DNA of 64,000 nucleotides from assembly GCA_046342195.1 (NCBI GenBank), contig JBKDQE010000057.1:16217-80216 (forward strand), written 5' to 3'. Shown here in pieces: positions 1-9,362 of this stretch. The translations under genes were made by a program, and so were the position numbers. Below the pieces are notes generated by a model. The model searched no databases and was not told the origin of the DNA. It saw only the letters and a program-made list of their open reading frames with translations. This DNA comes from CANHBY01 sp046342195 (GTDB taxonomy: Bacteria; Pseudomonadota; Gammaproteobacteria; Burkholderiales; Burkholderiaceae_C). Numbering within the stretch: the stretch's first letter is position 1; every line of letters starts with the position of its first letter.

Positions 1-1963
1 TCAAAAAGCTTTTACCCGCCTTTTGGCGTGAGAGCATGTCTTGGACTTGAGCAATAAGGCCGTAGCCACCACTGCCTGCCAGCAGCAAGGGGTGTTCGAG
101 GGCCCCGGCAAAATAATGCACCGCGCGGGACCCTGCTTCAAGCTCAATGAGGCTGGTGATGGGCTGCCCATCACCGCGGCCGCTGGGCAAACTGGCCACC
201 GAACTTGAATAAACCCGACCCTTGTTGCTGAAAATCAAGAGCTGATCTACAGAGCGGCAAGCAAAGGTGCCATAAAGAGAATCACCGGCTTTGAATTGCA
301 GTGTGGCGGGGTCAATATCATGGCCCTTGAGTGAGCGCACCCAGCCTTTCAGGCTCACCACCACTGTCACGGGCTCGTCTGGAATTTTGACTTCTGCAAT
401 GGCTTTTTTGTCGGCTTGAATCAAGGTGCGCCGATCGTCGCCATAGAGCTTGGCGTCGGCCTCAATTTCTTGGATAACCGTTCGCTTCAGTGCCGCCGGG
501 CTGCTTAAAATATCTTCAAGCTTGGCTTGCTCCACCCGAAGCGCCTGGAGTTCTTGCCCGATTTTGATCGCTTCAAGTTTGGCCAATTGACGCAAGCGAA
601 TTTCGAGAATGTCTTCAGCTTGAAGCAGGCTCAGGTGAAATCGTTCCATCAAGGCCAGCTTGGGGTCGTCGGCGTGACGGATGAGGTGGATCACTTCATC
701 GATATTCAATAACACCTGTTGCCGGCCCTCCAGCACATGAATGCGGCCAAGCACTTGATGCAAACGGTGGCGGGTTCGCCGCTGAACGGTCAAAAGACGA
801 AACTCAAGCCATTCACTCAACACTTGCCGCAGGCTCTTGAGGGCCGGGCGGCCATCGGCGCCAACCAGGGTGAGGTTGACTGGCGCGCTGCTTTCCAGGC
901 TGGTGTGGGCCAACAGGGTATGAACCAGTTCTTGTGGCTCGGTGCTGCGGCTCTTGGGCTCAAACACCAGCCTGACGGGGGCGTCTTTGCTGGATTCATC
1001 ACGCACGGTATCCAGCAAAGACAAGACGGTGGCCTTGAGTTGCGTTTGCTCGCTTGAAAGGCTTTTCTTGCCAAGCTTGACTTTCGGATGGGTCAGCTCT
1101 TCAATTTCTTCCAGTACCCTTTGGCTGCTGACGCCCGGGGGCAATGCATTGATGACCAGTTGCCACTGGCCACGGGCCAGGTCTTCGATTTTCCAGCGCG
1201 CACGCACCTTGAGGCTGCCTCGACCACTCGAGTAGGCTGCACGAATATCGGCTTCGCTGCTGATCATTTGGCCGCCACCGGGGTAATCTGGGCCGGGAAT
1301 GAGGTGAAAAAGTTCATCATCAGGGAGCAAGGGGTTTTTGATCAGGGCCACCGCGGCTGCCGCCACTTCACGCAAATTGTGAGAAGGCATTTCGGTGGCC
1401 AAACCCACGGCAATGCCGCTGGCCCCATTCAGTAGCACAAAGGGCAGGCGCGCCGAAAGTTGGCGCGGCTCTTCAGCCGAGCCATCATAGTTGGGCACAA
1501 AATCGACTGTCCCTGCATCAATTTCATCCATCAATAAACGGGCGATTGGTGACAGGCGGGCTTCTGTGTAACGCATGGCGGCGGCCCCGTCTCCATCGCG
1601 GGAGCCAAAATTACCTTGCCCGTCGATCAGGGGGTAGCGCTGGGAAAAGTCTTGGGCCATGCGCACCATGGCATCGTAGGCGGCTTGGTCTCCGTGGGGG
1701 TGGAAACGGCCCAAGACATCGCCCACCACCCTCGCGCTTTTGACGGCTTTCGGCCCATTGGCGGTGGTGAAGGCCAAGCCCATGCGGGCCATGGCAAAGA
1801 GAATTCTGCGCTGTACCGGCTTTTGGCCATCACACACATCGGGCAGAGCCCGGCCTTTCACCACGCTGAGGGCATATTCCAAATAGGCACGCTCGGCATA
1901 ATGAGCCAGGGCAATGGCATCGGTTTCAGCCGCATCGACCTGCTGAGTCGGGGGGTTGTTCAT
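1..1963 (-). CDS. parC: DNA topoisomerase IV subunit A (C-terminal part outside window)
   Basis: This is the breakage-reunion subunit of topoisomerase IV, which with ParE decatenates daughter chromosomes. The frame is open from an ATG at 1963 to the left edge, about 654 codons, so the C-terminus is missing. The GyrA/ParC core is clear: an HPHGD motif at about residues 88-92, DGQGNFG, and the catalytic tyrosine Y132 in the AMRYTEARL context. At the quinolone-determining positions (E. coli S80 and E84) the protein has Q93 and D97. It starts 9 bp after the stop of the lytic transglycosylase gene, so parE, that gene and parC form one minus-strand operon. It is ParC rather than GyrA because of its pairing with parE and the short C-terminal blade region seen so far. 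Confidence 0.95.
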   Translation of the reverse strand, partial: MNNPPTQQVDAAETDAIALAHYAERAYLEYALSVVKGRALPDVCDGQKPVQRRILFAMARMGLAFTTANGPKAVKSARVVGDVLGRFHPHGDQAAYDAMVRMAQDFSQRYPLIDGQGNFGSRDGDGAAAMRYTEARLSPIARLLMDEIDAGTVDFVPNYDGSAEEPRQLSARLPFVLLNGASGIAVGLATEMPSHNLREVAAAAVALIKNPLLPDDELFHLIPGPDYPGGGQMISSEADIRAAYSSGRGSLKVRARWKIEDLARGQWQLVINALPPGVSSQRVLEEIEELTHPKVKLGKKSLSSEQTQLKATVLSLLDTVRDESSKDAPVRLVFEPKSRSTEPQELVHTLLAHTSLESSAPVNLTLVGADGRPALKSLRQVLSEWLEFRLLTVQRRTRHRLHQVLGRIHVLEGRQQVLLNIDEVIHLIRHADDPKLALMERFHLSLLQAEDILEIRLRQLAKLEAIKIGQELQALRVEQAKLEDILSSPAALKRTVIQEIEADAKLYGDDRRTLIQADKKAIAEVKIPDEPVTVVVSLKGWVRSLKGHDIDPATLQFKAGDSLYGTFACRSVDQLLIFSNKGRVYSSSVASLPSGRGDGQPITSLIELEAGSRAVHYFAGALEHPLLLAGSGGYGLIAQVQDMLSRQKAGKSFL

Positions 1964-1972
1964 GAGCTTGAA

Positions 1973-2827
1973 TTAGCGTGAAACATCACTGGAGGGCTGC
2001 TTTTTGGCGAACTCAGGCTTTTGTGGTGGAGCCTGGCGCTCATGGCTTGACTCAAAGTGAGCACCACCAGAGGCCGCATGATGGCGCAAAAAAGCCCAGT
2101 ATAGCTCCATGATCTTTGTCACATGGCGTTCGGTTTGATGAATGGGCGGCAGGCCGCCGCTTTTTCGCACCGCCGCCTCACCGGCATTCCATGCGGCCAG
2201 GGCATGGTCAATACGCTGAAACCGACGCAGAAGATCGGCCAAGATACGGGCCCCTGTCAAGACATTGGTGCGCGGCTCGATCATGCGCTCACTTGCAGGA
2301 CGCTGCCGTTCAGCGGCCGTTGCATAAAAGTCTGCCGTGTCAGGCATGATTTGCATCAAGCCCAAAGCCCCGCGGGGGGAAACAGCATTTGGCATATAAG
2401 ACGATTCAACCGCGATCATGGCTTTGAGTAACAAGGGGTCAACTTGGGAAGCGCGCCCGGCTTCACGCAACACCTTGTCGAACTGCCATACCAAAGGAGA
2501 CGCATTCAAGCGCAGCATCCAGTCATGATAGGTTTCGCGCTTGCGCCATCCCAAGCCACTCGAAACGGGCTTCAGCAGCTTGGGTGATGAAGCCGCTGAA
2601 GGTGGTGCGAGCAGATCGGGCTGTGAAGGCATGATTGCATTTTGAGCCTCTTTGTCTTCCTGATCGGTTGTGAGGAGGGGGGCGAACACATTGAAGGGAG
2701 CAATGACGCGATGGATGGGGTTTTGATCATTGACCTCTTCCAAAACTTCTGCCAGTACGGGAGCGGCCCCACAACACAAGGCAGACATGACGCTGACAAG
2801 GACCTGAGTTGAAAGGCATTTCATCAA
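1973..2827 (-). CDS. Lytic transglycosylase (SLT domain), exported
   Basis: A 284-residue periplasmic enzyme expected to cleave the MurNAc-GlcNAc bond of peptidoglycan. Residues 1-26 look like a Sec signal peptide ending near AAPVLAEV. The SLT domain starts near residue 113 and holds the catalytic glutamate E141 in AVESSY, the GLMQ motif at 156-159 and AAWNAGEAA at 211-219, equivalent to the usual ALAAYNAG. The low-complexity stretch at about 30-90 is probably a linker. The start codon overlaps the parE stop by 4 bp (ATGA), and parC follows after 9 bp, so it is translated with both topoisomerase IV subunits. There are two ATG codons in a row (2827 and 2824); the first gives the overlap. The subfamily within SLT enzymes is not certain. 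Confidence 0.9.
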   Translation of the reverse strand: MMKCLSTQVLVSVMSALCCGAAPVLAEVLEEVNDQNPIHRVIAPFNVFAPLLTTDQEDKEAQNAIMPSQPDLLAPPSAASSPKLLKPVSSGLGWRKRETYHDWMLRLNASPLVWQFDKVLREAGRASQVDPLLLKAMIAVESSYMPNAVSPRGALGLMQIMPDTADFYATAAERQRPASERMIEPRTNVLTGARILADLLRRFQRIDHALAAWNAGEAAVRKSGGLPPIHQTERHVTKIMELYWAFLRHHAASGGAHFESSHERQAPPQKPEFAKKQPSSDVSR

Positions 2828-4809
2828 ACGTCAACCTCGACTTGATGCGCATGCCGTTCCATCAATTCCCTGCGCGACTGCGCTTCGCCTTTGCCCATCA
2901 GTTTGGTCAGGGACTCTACCGTGGACGCAAACCCCAAACTGCCGTAGGTGACCTGCAATAAACGGCGGGTGTCGGGGTTGAGGGTGGTGTCCCAAAGTTG
3001 CTCGGCACTCATTTCGCCCAGCCCTTTGAAGCGGCTGATGGCCCAGGAGTTGTCGCGGGCGCCTTCCTTGCGCAGCTTGTCCAGGATGGCGCCCAACTCG
3101 CCTGCATCGAGGGCGTAGAGCTTGGCAGGAGGCTTTTTGCCCCGGGCTGGGGCATCCACGCGAAATAAAGGGGGCTTGGCAATATAGAGGTGGCCGGCCT
3201 CGATGAGCTTGGGGAAATGGCGAAAAAACAGTGTCAATAACAACACCTGAATGTGAGAGCCATCGACATCGGCATCGCTCAGGATACACACTTTTCCGTA
3301 ACGCAAACCCGCCAAATCAGGTGTGTCGGCGGGCCCGTGGGGGTCCACCCCAATGGCAACCGCAATGTCGTGAATTTCATGATTGGCAAACAGCCGGTCT
3401 CGCTCGACCTCCCAGGCATTGAGCACTTTTCCACGCAAAGGCAGCACCGCTTGAGTTTCTTTGTTACGGCCCATTTTGGCACTGCCCCCGGCAGAATCAC
3501 CCTCGACGAGAAACACCTCATTGAGGCTGAGGTCCCGGCTTTCGCAGTCTGTCAGCTTGCCGGGCAACACCGCCACCCCTGAACCCTTGCGCTTTTCTAC
3601 CTTCTGACTGGCCCGCTGGCGAGACTGGGCTTGGCGAATCACCAACTCGGCGAGTTTCTTCCCGACATCCACATGTTGGCCAAGCCACAATTCCATGGCA
3701 GGCTTGACAAAGGTGGCCACCAAGCGCAGGGCATCACGACTGTTGAGGCGCTCTTTGATTTGCCCTTGAAACTGAGGGTCGAGAACCTTGGCGCTCAAAA
3801 TGAAACTGGCGCGGGAAAACACATCTTCGGGGATGAGTTTGACCCCCTTGGGAAGCAGGCTGTGCAAATCGATAAAACCCTTGATGGCACCAAAGAGGCC
3901 TTCTTTCAGGCCGGACTCATGGGTGCCGCCGGCCACCGTTGGAATCAAGTTGACGTAACTTTCGCGCATGGGAACGCCCTCTTCGGTGAATGCCACACAC
4001 CAGGCCGCCCCCTCACCCGCTGCAAAATTTTCGGTCTCGGCCGCATCGGCGTAATGGGCCCCCTCAAAAAGCGGAATGACAGGATCGGCCGGGAGAGACT
4101 GCATGAGATAGTCACGCAGACCTGCTTGGTATAACCAAGTTTGAACCTCACCTGTTTTTTCAATCGTCAAACCGACTTTCACACCGGGCATCAAGACAGC
4201 CTTGCTGCGCAAGAGGTGAACCAAATCAGCACGGGGAAAATCAAGGCTGTCAAAATATTTTGCATGGGGCCAGGCACGCACCGTGGTGCCATTTTTGCGA
4301 TCCGTGGCGCCCATTTTGCGTTTCGATAAAGCCTCGATGAGATCGCCCTCACCAAAAGCCAATTGCGCCACTTGCCCTTCCCGCCACACCGAAACATTCA
4401 ATCGTGACGACAAGGCATTGGTGACGCTCACCCCGACACCGTGCAGACCCCCTGAGAAGCTGTAAGCGCCCCCGGAGCCCTTGTCAAATTTGCCCCCTGC
4501 ATGCAGGCGGGTAAAAACGATTTCAACCACAGAGACCTTTTCCTCGGGGTGCAAACCAAAAGGAATGCCACGGCCGTCGTCTTCCACACTGACCGAGCCA
4601 TCGGTATGCAGGGTCACGTCAATGCGCTGGCCATAGCCTGCCAAGGCTTCGTCGGCGGCGTTGTCAATGACCTCCTGGATGATATGCAAAGGGTTGTCGG
4701 TTCGGGTGTACATCCCTGGCCGCTGCTTGACCGGCTCAAGACCCTTGAGCACTCGGATAGACGACTCGCCGTAACGGCCCTTGCTTTGAGAAGAAGACGG
4801 GGTTGCCAT
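2824..4809 (-). CDS. parE: DNA topoisomerase IV subunit B
   Basis: ATPase subunit of topoisomerase IV, 661 residues from the chosen start. GHKL ATP-binding motifs are at E46-VIDNAADEA, DDGRGIP (77-83) and GGLHGVG (120-126). The TOPRIM motifs EGDSAGGSA (about 437) and DADVDGSH (about 513) bind the catalytic magnesium. The frame stays open upstream to an ATG at 4875, adding 22 residues (MTAVRFKK...). I prefer the ATG at 4809 because family members begin shortly before the conserved SIRVLKGLEPVKQRPGMY segment; neither start has a good ribosome-binding site. It is divergent from the pseudouridine synthase gene and translationally coupled to the lytic transglycosylase gene downstream. Confidence 0.95.
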   Translation of the reverse strand: MATPSSSQSKGRYGESSIRVLKGLEPVKQRPGMYTRTDNPLHIIQEVIDNAADEALAGYGQRIDVTLHTDGSVSVEDDGRGIPFGLHPEEKVSVVEIVFTRLHAGGKFDKGSGGAYSFSGGLHGVGVSVTNALSSRLNVSVWREGQVAQLAFGEGDLIEALSKRKMGATDRKNGTTVRAWPHAKYFDSLDFPRADLVHLLRSKAVLMPGVKVGLTIEKTGEVQTWLYQAGLRDYLMQSLPADPVIPLFEGAHYADAAETENFAAGEGAAWCVAFTEEGVPMRESYVNLIPTVAGGTHESGLKEGLFGAIKGFIDLHSLLPKGVKLIPEDVFSRASFILSAKVLDPQFQGQIKERLNSRDALRLVATFVKPAMELWLGQHVDVGKKLAELVIRQAQSRQRASQKVEKRKGSGVAVLPGKLTDCESRDLSLNEVFLVEGDSAGGSAKMGRNKETQAVLPLRGKVLNAWEVERDRLFANHEIHDIAVAIGVDPHGPADTPDLAGLRYGKVCILSDADVDGSHIQVLLLTLFFRHFPKLIEAGHLYIAKPPLFRVDAPARGKKPPAKLYALDAGELGAILDKLRKEGARDNSWAISRFKGLGEMSAEQLWDTTLNPDTRRLLQVTYGSLGFASTVESLTKLMGKGEAQSRRELMERHAHQVEVDV

Positions 4810-4889
4810 AAGAAAGTATTTTTCAATTTCAATCGCTATGATGGGAGAGGGTTTTTTGAATCGTACCGCAGTCATTCACTTCTGGCACC

Positions 4890-5540
4890 ATGCTCAATTC
4901 TGGACTTGGCGGTGAACTTCGCCTTCTTTACCAAGATGACCTTCTGCTCGCAGTTAACAAGCCCAGCGGTCTGTTGTCAGTGCCTGGAAAGGGGCCTTTG
5001 CTCCATGGCAGTGTTGCTGAACAAGTGAGTCAATATTTTGAAGAAGCGAAGGTCATCCACCGGCTTGACATGGCAACCTCAGGCATTTTGATGTTTGCTC
5101 GCGGCCTGGCTGCACAAAGAGACTTGCATCGCTTGTTTGCCCAGCGTCAAATTCACAAGGAATATGTGGCCGTGGTTGCTGGCCTGCTTGACCCTGCGGA
5201 AGGTGAAATCGATGCCCCCTTGATGCCCGACTGGCCTCAACGCCCGCGGCAGAAGGTAGACTTTAAGCAAGGCAAGCCCTCACTGACCCGCTACCGGGTA
5301 TTGAGCCATGACGAGCCCATGAAACGCACCCGCGTTCAGTTACAACCTGTCACGGGCCGCAGCCATCAGCTCAGAGTGCATCTGTGCTGGATCGGCCACC
5401 CGATTCTTGGCGACGCTCTGTATGCTCCGCCCGAAGTGACCCGGCTTGCCCCGCGCTTGCTGCTGCATGCCTGCCGCATTTCCATGCAACGCCCGGATGG
5501 TCAAGGCCCCATTGATATTCAATCTTTGGCGCCGTTTTGA
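4890..5540 (+). CDS. rluA: RluA-family RNA pseudouridine synthase
   Basis: A 216-residue enzyme that isomerises uridine in RNA. RluA in E. coli modifies 23S rRNA position 746 and tRNA position 32. The catalytic aspartate D60 lies in the family motif HRLDMATSG. The motif RPRQKVDFKQGKPSLTRY (about 117-134) and the substrate-site segment GRSHQLRVHL with GHPILGDALY follow as in RluA. There is no S4 domain, and the length matches the short RluA subgroup rather than RluB, RluC or RluD. It is divergent from parE and converges on the oxidoreductase gene, 38 bp stop to stop. The exact target nucleotides are inferred from family only. Confidence 0.85.
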   Translation: MLNSGLGGELRLLYQDDLLLAVNKPSGLLSVPGKGPLLHGSVAEQVSQYFEEAKVIHRLDMATSGILMFARGLAAQRDLHRLFAQRQIHKEYVAVVAGLLDPAEGEIDAPLMPDWPQRPRQKVDFKQGKPSLTRYRVLSHDEPMKRTRVQLQPVTGRSHQLRVHLCWIGHPILGDALYAPPEVTRLAPRLLLHACRISMQRPDGQGPIDIQSLAPF

Positions 5541-5578
5541 GGGCTTTGCCAAGCTTGACGCGGCGAAGGTTCTTTATT

Positions 5579-6580
5579 TCAGCATAACAAAATGCTGGCA
5601 CCAACAGTTTCACGCGCTTCGAGATCTCGGTGGGCCTGCGCCGCTTCGGTCAATGGATAACGCTTGCCTATGTGAATTTTGACCAAGCCTTGTGTGACCA
5701 TTTTGAATAAATCATCGGCCATGGCCTGAGCTGCTTCTCGATGAAACAGGTGCGTAAATAAAGTGGGCCGGGTCAAAAATAGCGACCCCTTCGCTGACAG
5801 GGTGCTCAGGGCCACAGGAGGCACCAACCCGGAGGCATTGCCAAAACTGACCATCAACCCGAAAGCTTGCAAACAATCGAGCGAGCCCTCCCAAGTGTCA
5901 CGGCCTACAGAATCATAAACCACTTTGACTTTCTGACCTTGGGTAATTTCTTTCACGCGCTCAACAAAATTTTCTTTGCGGTAATTGATGGCATATGCTG
6001 CGCCATGCTCCAAAGCCAAGACGCATTTTTCATCGGTGCCCGCCGTAACGATCAAACGCAGCCCGATGGCTCTGGCCCACTGGCAGGCGATCAAGCCCAC
6101 CCCGCCCGCCCCAGCGTGAAAAAGAGCAAAATCACCAGGGTGCAAACCGCCCTGAGGCTGGGTTTTTTGAAAAAGGTACTGAACTGTCAGGCCCTTCAGC
6201 ATCATCCCTGCCGCATCTTCATCGCTGATTGAATCAGGCAGCTTGATCACTGTTTTGGAGGGCATGCAACGCCAGGAAGCATAAGCCCCTGGAGGGTGCC
6301 CGACATAAGCCACCCTATCCCCCACGGCCAAATGAATCGGGGCCTCACCTGGCAGTGATGGCCCCACAGCCTCGACCACGCCAGCCCCCTCCATCCCTGG
6401 CGTCAAAGGCAAAGGCAAGGGATAGAGCCCGGTGCGGTGATAGACATCGAGAAAATTCACACCCACTGCTTTTTGACGAATGCACACTTCACCAGGCTGA
6501 GGGGGATCAAGGGGCCTCTGAACCACTTCCATCACCTCTGGCCCTCCAAACTGAGCCACTTGAATGACTGTTGCTTGCAT
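5579..6580 (-). CDS. NADPH:quinone oxidoreductase (zinc-independent MDR family)
   Basis: A 333-residue medium-chain dehydrogenase/reductase of the quinone oxidoreductase (QorA) type. It is expected to reduce quinones with NADPH in the cytosol. The N-terminal GroES-like fold holds GVNFLDVYHRTGLYP (40-54), and the nucleotide-binding fold has AGAGGVG at 156-162. The cysteine ligands of the zinc-dependent family are absent, as expected for QorA. The frame continues upstream to 6670, but the ATG at 6580 has an AGGAG ribosome-binding site about 8 nt ahead, and the protein there matches the usual length of about 325. It lies 105 bp downstream of fbpC on the same strand, so read-through from the iron operon is possible. 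Confidence 0.88.
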   Translation of the reverse strand: MQATVIQVAQFGGPEVMEVVQRPLDPPQPGEVCIRQKAVGVNFLDVYHRTGLYPLPLPLTPGMEGAGVVEAVGPSLPGEAPIHLAVGDRVAYVGHPPGAYASWRCMPSKTVIKLPDSISDEDAAGMMLKGLTVQYLFQKTQPQGGLHPGDFALFHAGAGGVGLIACQWARAIGLRLIVTAGTDEKCVLALEHGAAYAINYRKENFVERVKEITQGQKVKVVYDSVGRDTWEGSLDCLQAFGLMVSFGNASGLVPPVALSTLSAKGSLFLTRPTLFTHLFHREAAQAMADDLFKMVTQGLVKIHIGKRYPLTEAAQAHRDLEARETVGASILLC

Positions 6581-6685
6581 GATGTTTGCTCCTGCTGACA
6601 TGAATACTTCATTCACTGCGACAAGGATAGACAGTGGTTCCTTGACATCCTTGCCACCCTGAAAAGACAACGGTTCCCATGACCC

Positions 6686-7759
6686 TCAGCGCGGGCCTTG
6701 TCGAGAAGCATCATCGACAAAGGTGACCACGTGATCGACCTCCAGCCGAATGCCGATCGGCTCGCCAATGCAGTGGTTGTGGTGGCTGGGCACCAGCGAC
6801 ATGACCTGTTGGCCTGAAGGCAGTTCCAGGGTGTATAAAAATTGCGCCCCCCTGAAAAATTTTGAAACCACACGAGCCTGTCGTGGACTGAGATCATCGT
6901 GCTGAATATCATCAGGCCGAATCAAAACCGATACAGGCCCACAGGGGCTGCGATCATCAGCTTCTTGGCTCTGAATGAGCCCCAGTTCGGTTTGCACGTC
7001 ATACTCATTGAGCCGCCAACCTGGCAGCAACACACCTTCCCCAATAAACTCGGCCACAAAACGATGAACGGGTTGATGGTAGAGATCATAGGGGCTGGCC
7101 CATTGCAGCATTTGGTGCTCTGCCATTACGCCTACCACGTCGGCCACTGCAAAGGCTTCATGTTGATCATGGGTCACAAAGATGGCTGTGGTTTGGGTGT
7201 GTTTCAAAATTCGCTGCACATCCAGCGCCAGTCTTTCACGCAGGTTCAAATCAAGGCTGGAGAATGGTTCATCAAGAAGTAACAATTGAGGCCGGGGTGC
7301 GAGGGCCCGAGCCAGAGCCACCCGTTGTTGCTGCCCCCCCGAGAGCTGATGTGGAAATCGAGTGCCAAAATCTGCCAGCCCGACAAGGCTCAACATTTCA
7401 TCCACACGCGCCTTTCGTTCAGCCACCCCCAGCTTGGTCAGGCCGAAAGCCACGTTGCGGGCCACATCCAGGTGGGGGAACAAAGCGTAATCCTGGAACA
7501 CCATGCCAATGCCCCGTTTTTCCGGCGGCAAAAACACTGAAGGGTCACTGACAACCAGCCCGTTGAGCCGAATGCTGCCGGCCTGCGCTTGTACAAAACC
7601 GGCAATGGCACGCAGCACGGTGGTTTTGCCACAGCCCGAGGGGCCAAGCAAGCAAGCGATATGACCTCGCTCGAGCCTCAAACTCAGCCCCTCCAAGACG
7701 GTTTGTGCTCCAAAGCGAAGGCTGAGCTGATCAATTTCGAGGGCCGGCTTATCATTCAT
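6686..7759 (-). CDS. fbpC: Ferric iron ABC transporter, ATP-binding protein
   Basis: A 357-residue ATPase of an FbpABC/SfuABC-type Fe(III) importer. Walker A is GPSGCGKT (39-46), the Q-loop glutamine Q89, the signature LSGGQ (139-143), Walker B LLLLDE (159-164) and the switch histidine H197. A C-terminal TOBE-like regulatory region follows residue 240, with VSVLIRPDDI. The start overlaps the end of the permease gene by 8 bp. The three-gene order (binding protein, permease, ATPase) and the Fur box ahead of fbpA support iron over other substrates of the same ATPase family such as spermidine or sulfate. Confidence 0.92.
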   Translation of the reverse strand: MNDKPALEIDQLSLRFGAQTVLEGLSLRLERGHIACLLGPSGCGKTTVLRAIAGFVQAQAGSIRLNGLVVSDPSVFLPPEKRGIGMVFQDYALFPHLDVARNVAFGLTKLGVAERKARVDEMLSLVGLADFGTRFPHQLSGGQQQRVALARALAPRPQLLLLDEPFSSLDLNLRERLALDVQRILKHTQTTAIFVTHDQHEAFAVADVVGVMAEHQMLQWASPYDLYHQPVHRFVAEFIGEGVLLPGWRLNEYDVQTELGLIQSQEADDRSPCGPVSVLIRPDDIQHDDLSPRQARVVSKFFRGAQFLYTLELPSGQQVMSLVPSHHNHCIGEPIGIRLEVDHVVTFVDDASRQGPR

Positions 7760-9362
7760 GGCGGGGGTTTTCCCGCATGAGCATGATGACTGGAAGCAAA
7801 CCCACCATCACAATCAACAGCGATGGAAGTGCCGCCTGTTCCCACAGGCCTTCAGAAGTCATTTCAAACACCCGAACGGCCAGGGTGTCCCAGCCAAAAG
7901 GGCGCGTCATCAAGGTGATCGGCATTTCCTTCATGACATCGACAAACACCAGCAAAGCCGCAGAAAAGATACTGCCTGACAAAAGAGGCGTATACAACTT
8001 GATCAGCATTCCTCGGGGTGAGAGGCCCAGGCATCGAGCCGCTTCCTCCTGGCTGCGACTGATGCGTTTGAAACCCGCCTCGATCGGCTCAAAGCCCACA
8101 GCAAGAAACCGGCTACACAGCGCCACCAGCATCACGCAAAGGGTACCTGAGATCATCCAGGGCATGGAAACGCCAAATTGCGCACCGATCAAAGCCATCT
8201 GCCGGTCTAGCCAGGCGATCGGAACGTAGATACCCACCGCCAGCACCATCCCTGGCACAGCATAGCCCAATGTGGCAATGCGGGTAAGGCTGCGAGTGAT
8301 GCGATCAGTATGCGAACGACGCTTCCAAGCCAAGCCAAGAGCCACACCAGCCACGAGCAAAGCGGCCGATGTGGCCAGCAATACCGAATGCCCAATAAAA
8401 CCGAGGTAACGCAGATCCATGCCAGCATGCCAAACCTTCGCAGCCCAGATGCAAACTTGAATAAAAGGCACCATAAATGCCATGGCCCACACCACCAGAC
8501 AACCCCCTGTGGCCAACCATCGAGACGCCCCGGACAGCACGATCCGCTCACCGGAAGCAAGCTTCCCTGAATAGGCACGAGCCCCGCGAGCTTTGTGCTC
8601 AGCCAGCACCAAAAGAAGCACCAGCAGCACCAGCAGAGTGGCCAACTGGGAGGCCAGTGGCAGGTTGAACAGTGAAAACCAGGCTTTGTAAATGGCGGTG
8701 GTGAAGGTGTCAAAATTAAAAACAGATACCGTGCCAAAATCAGCGAGCGTTTCCATCAAGGCCAGGGTCACACCCGCCATCCACCAAGGTCGAGACATCG
8801 GCACAGCCACGCGCCAAAAGGCCTGCCTGTGGCTGAACCCCATCGTTTGAGCGGCTTCCATCAATCGTCGGCCCTGGGTCAAGAAGGCTTGTCGTGCGAG
8901 CAAATAAACGTAGGGGTACAGTGCCAAGCACATCACCAACACCACCCCCCCGGTTGATCGAATCGGCGGGAACCCAACCAAGCTGCCCAACCATTCTCGC
9001 CACAGAGATTGAACCGGGCCTGCATAATCCCATAAAGCCACATGCACAAAAGCCAGCACATACGCGGGGATCGCCATCGGCAACATCAATGCCCACGTCA
9101 GCCATCGGCGCCCAGGAAACTCACACATGGAGGTCAGCCAAGCCAAACCGACACCCAGCACCAGCACACCCAAACCAACCCCGACGGCCAGCAGCAGCGT
9201 GTTCCAAAGCACCCGTGGCAAAACGTATTCAGTGAAATGAGCCCATTCCTGGGGCTGCGGCTGTAAAAAAGAAAGCATCACCATCCCCAAAGGGATAATG
9301 ATGATCAAGGCCATCGGCAATACCGACCACGCGGATCGGCGTTTTTCAGCGGTATCCGGCAC
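7752..9362 (-). CDS. fbpB: Ferric iron ABC transporter, permease (two-domain)
   Basis: A 536-residue inner-membrane permease with two fused BPD_transp_1 domains, as in FbpB and SfuB. Each half has an EAA loop that docks the ATPase: EAAQTMGFS at about residue 168 and EEAARCLGLS at about 435. About twelve hydrophobic segments are visible; the first is at about residues 15-33. It moves the Fe(III) delivered by FbpA into the cytosol. It overlaps fbpC by 8 bp at its 3' end, and its 5' end overlaps the fbpA 3' end (9346) by 17 bp, so the three products are translationally coupled. Confidence 0.92.
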   Translation of the reverse strand: MPDTAEKRRSAWSVLPMALIIIIPLGMVMLSFLQPQPQEWAHFTEYVLPRVLWNTLLLAVGVGLGVLVLGVGLAWLTSMCEFPGRRWLTWALMLPMAIPAYVLAFVHVALWDYAGPVQSLWREWLGSLVGFPPIRSTGGVVLVMCLALYPYVYLLARQAFLTQGRRLMEAAQTMGFSHRQAFWRVAVPMSRPWWMAGVTLALMETLADFGTVSVFNFDTFTTAIYKAWFSLFNLPLASQLATLLVLLVLLLVLAEHKARGARAYSGKLASGERIVLSGASRWLATGGCLVVWAMAFMVPFIQVCIWAAKVWHAGMDLRYLGFIGHSVLLATSAALLVAGVALGLAWKRRSHTDRITRSLTRIATLGYAVPGMVLAVGIYVPIAWLDRQMALIGAQFGVSMPWMISGTLCVMLVALCSRFLAVGFEPIEAGFKRISRSQEEAARCLGLSPRGMLIKLYTPLLSGSIFSAALLVFVDVMKEMPITLMTRPFGWDTLAVRVFEMTSEGLWEQAALPSLLIVMVGLLPVIMLMRENPRHE

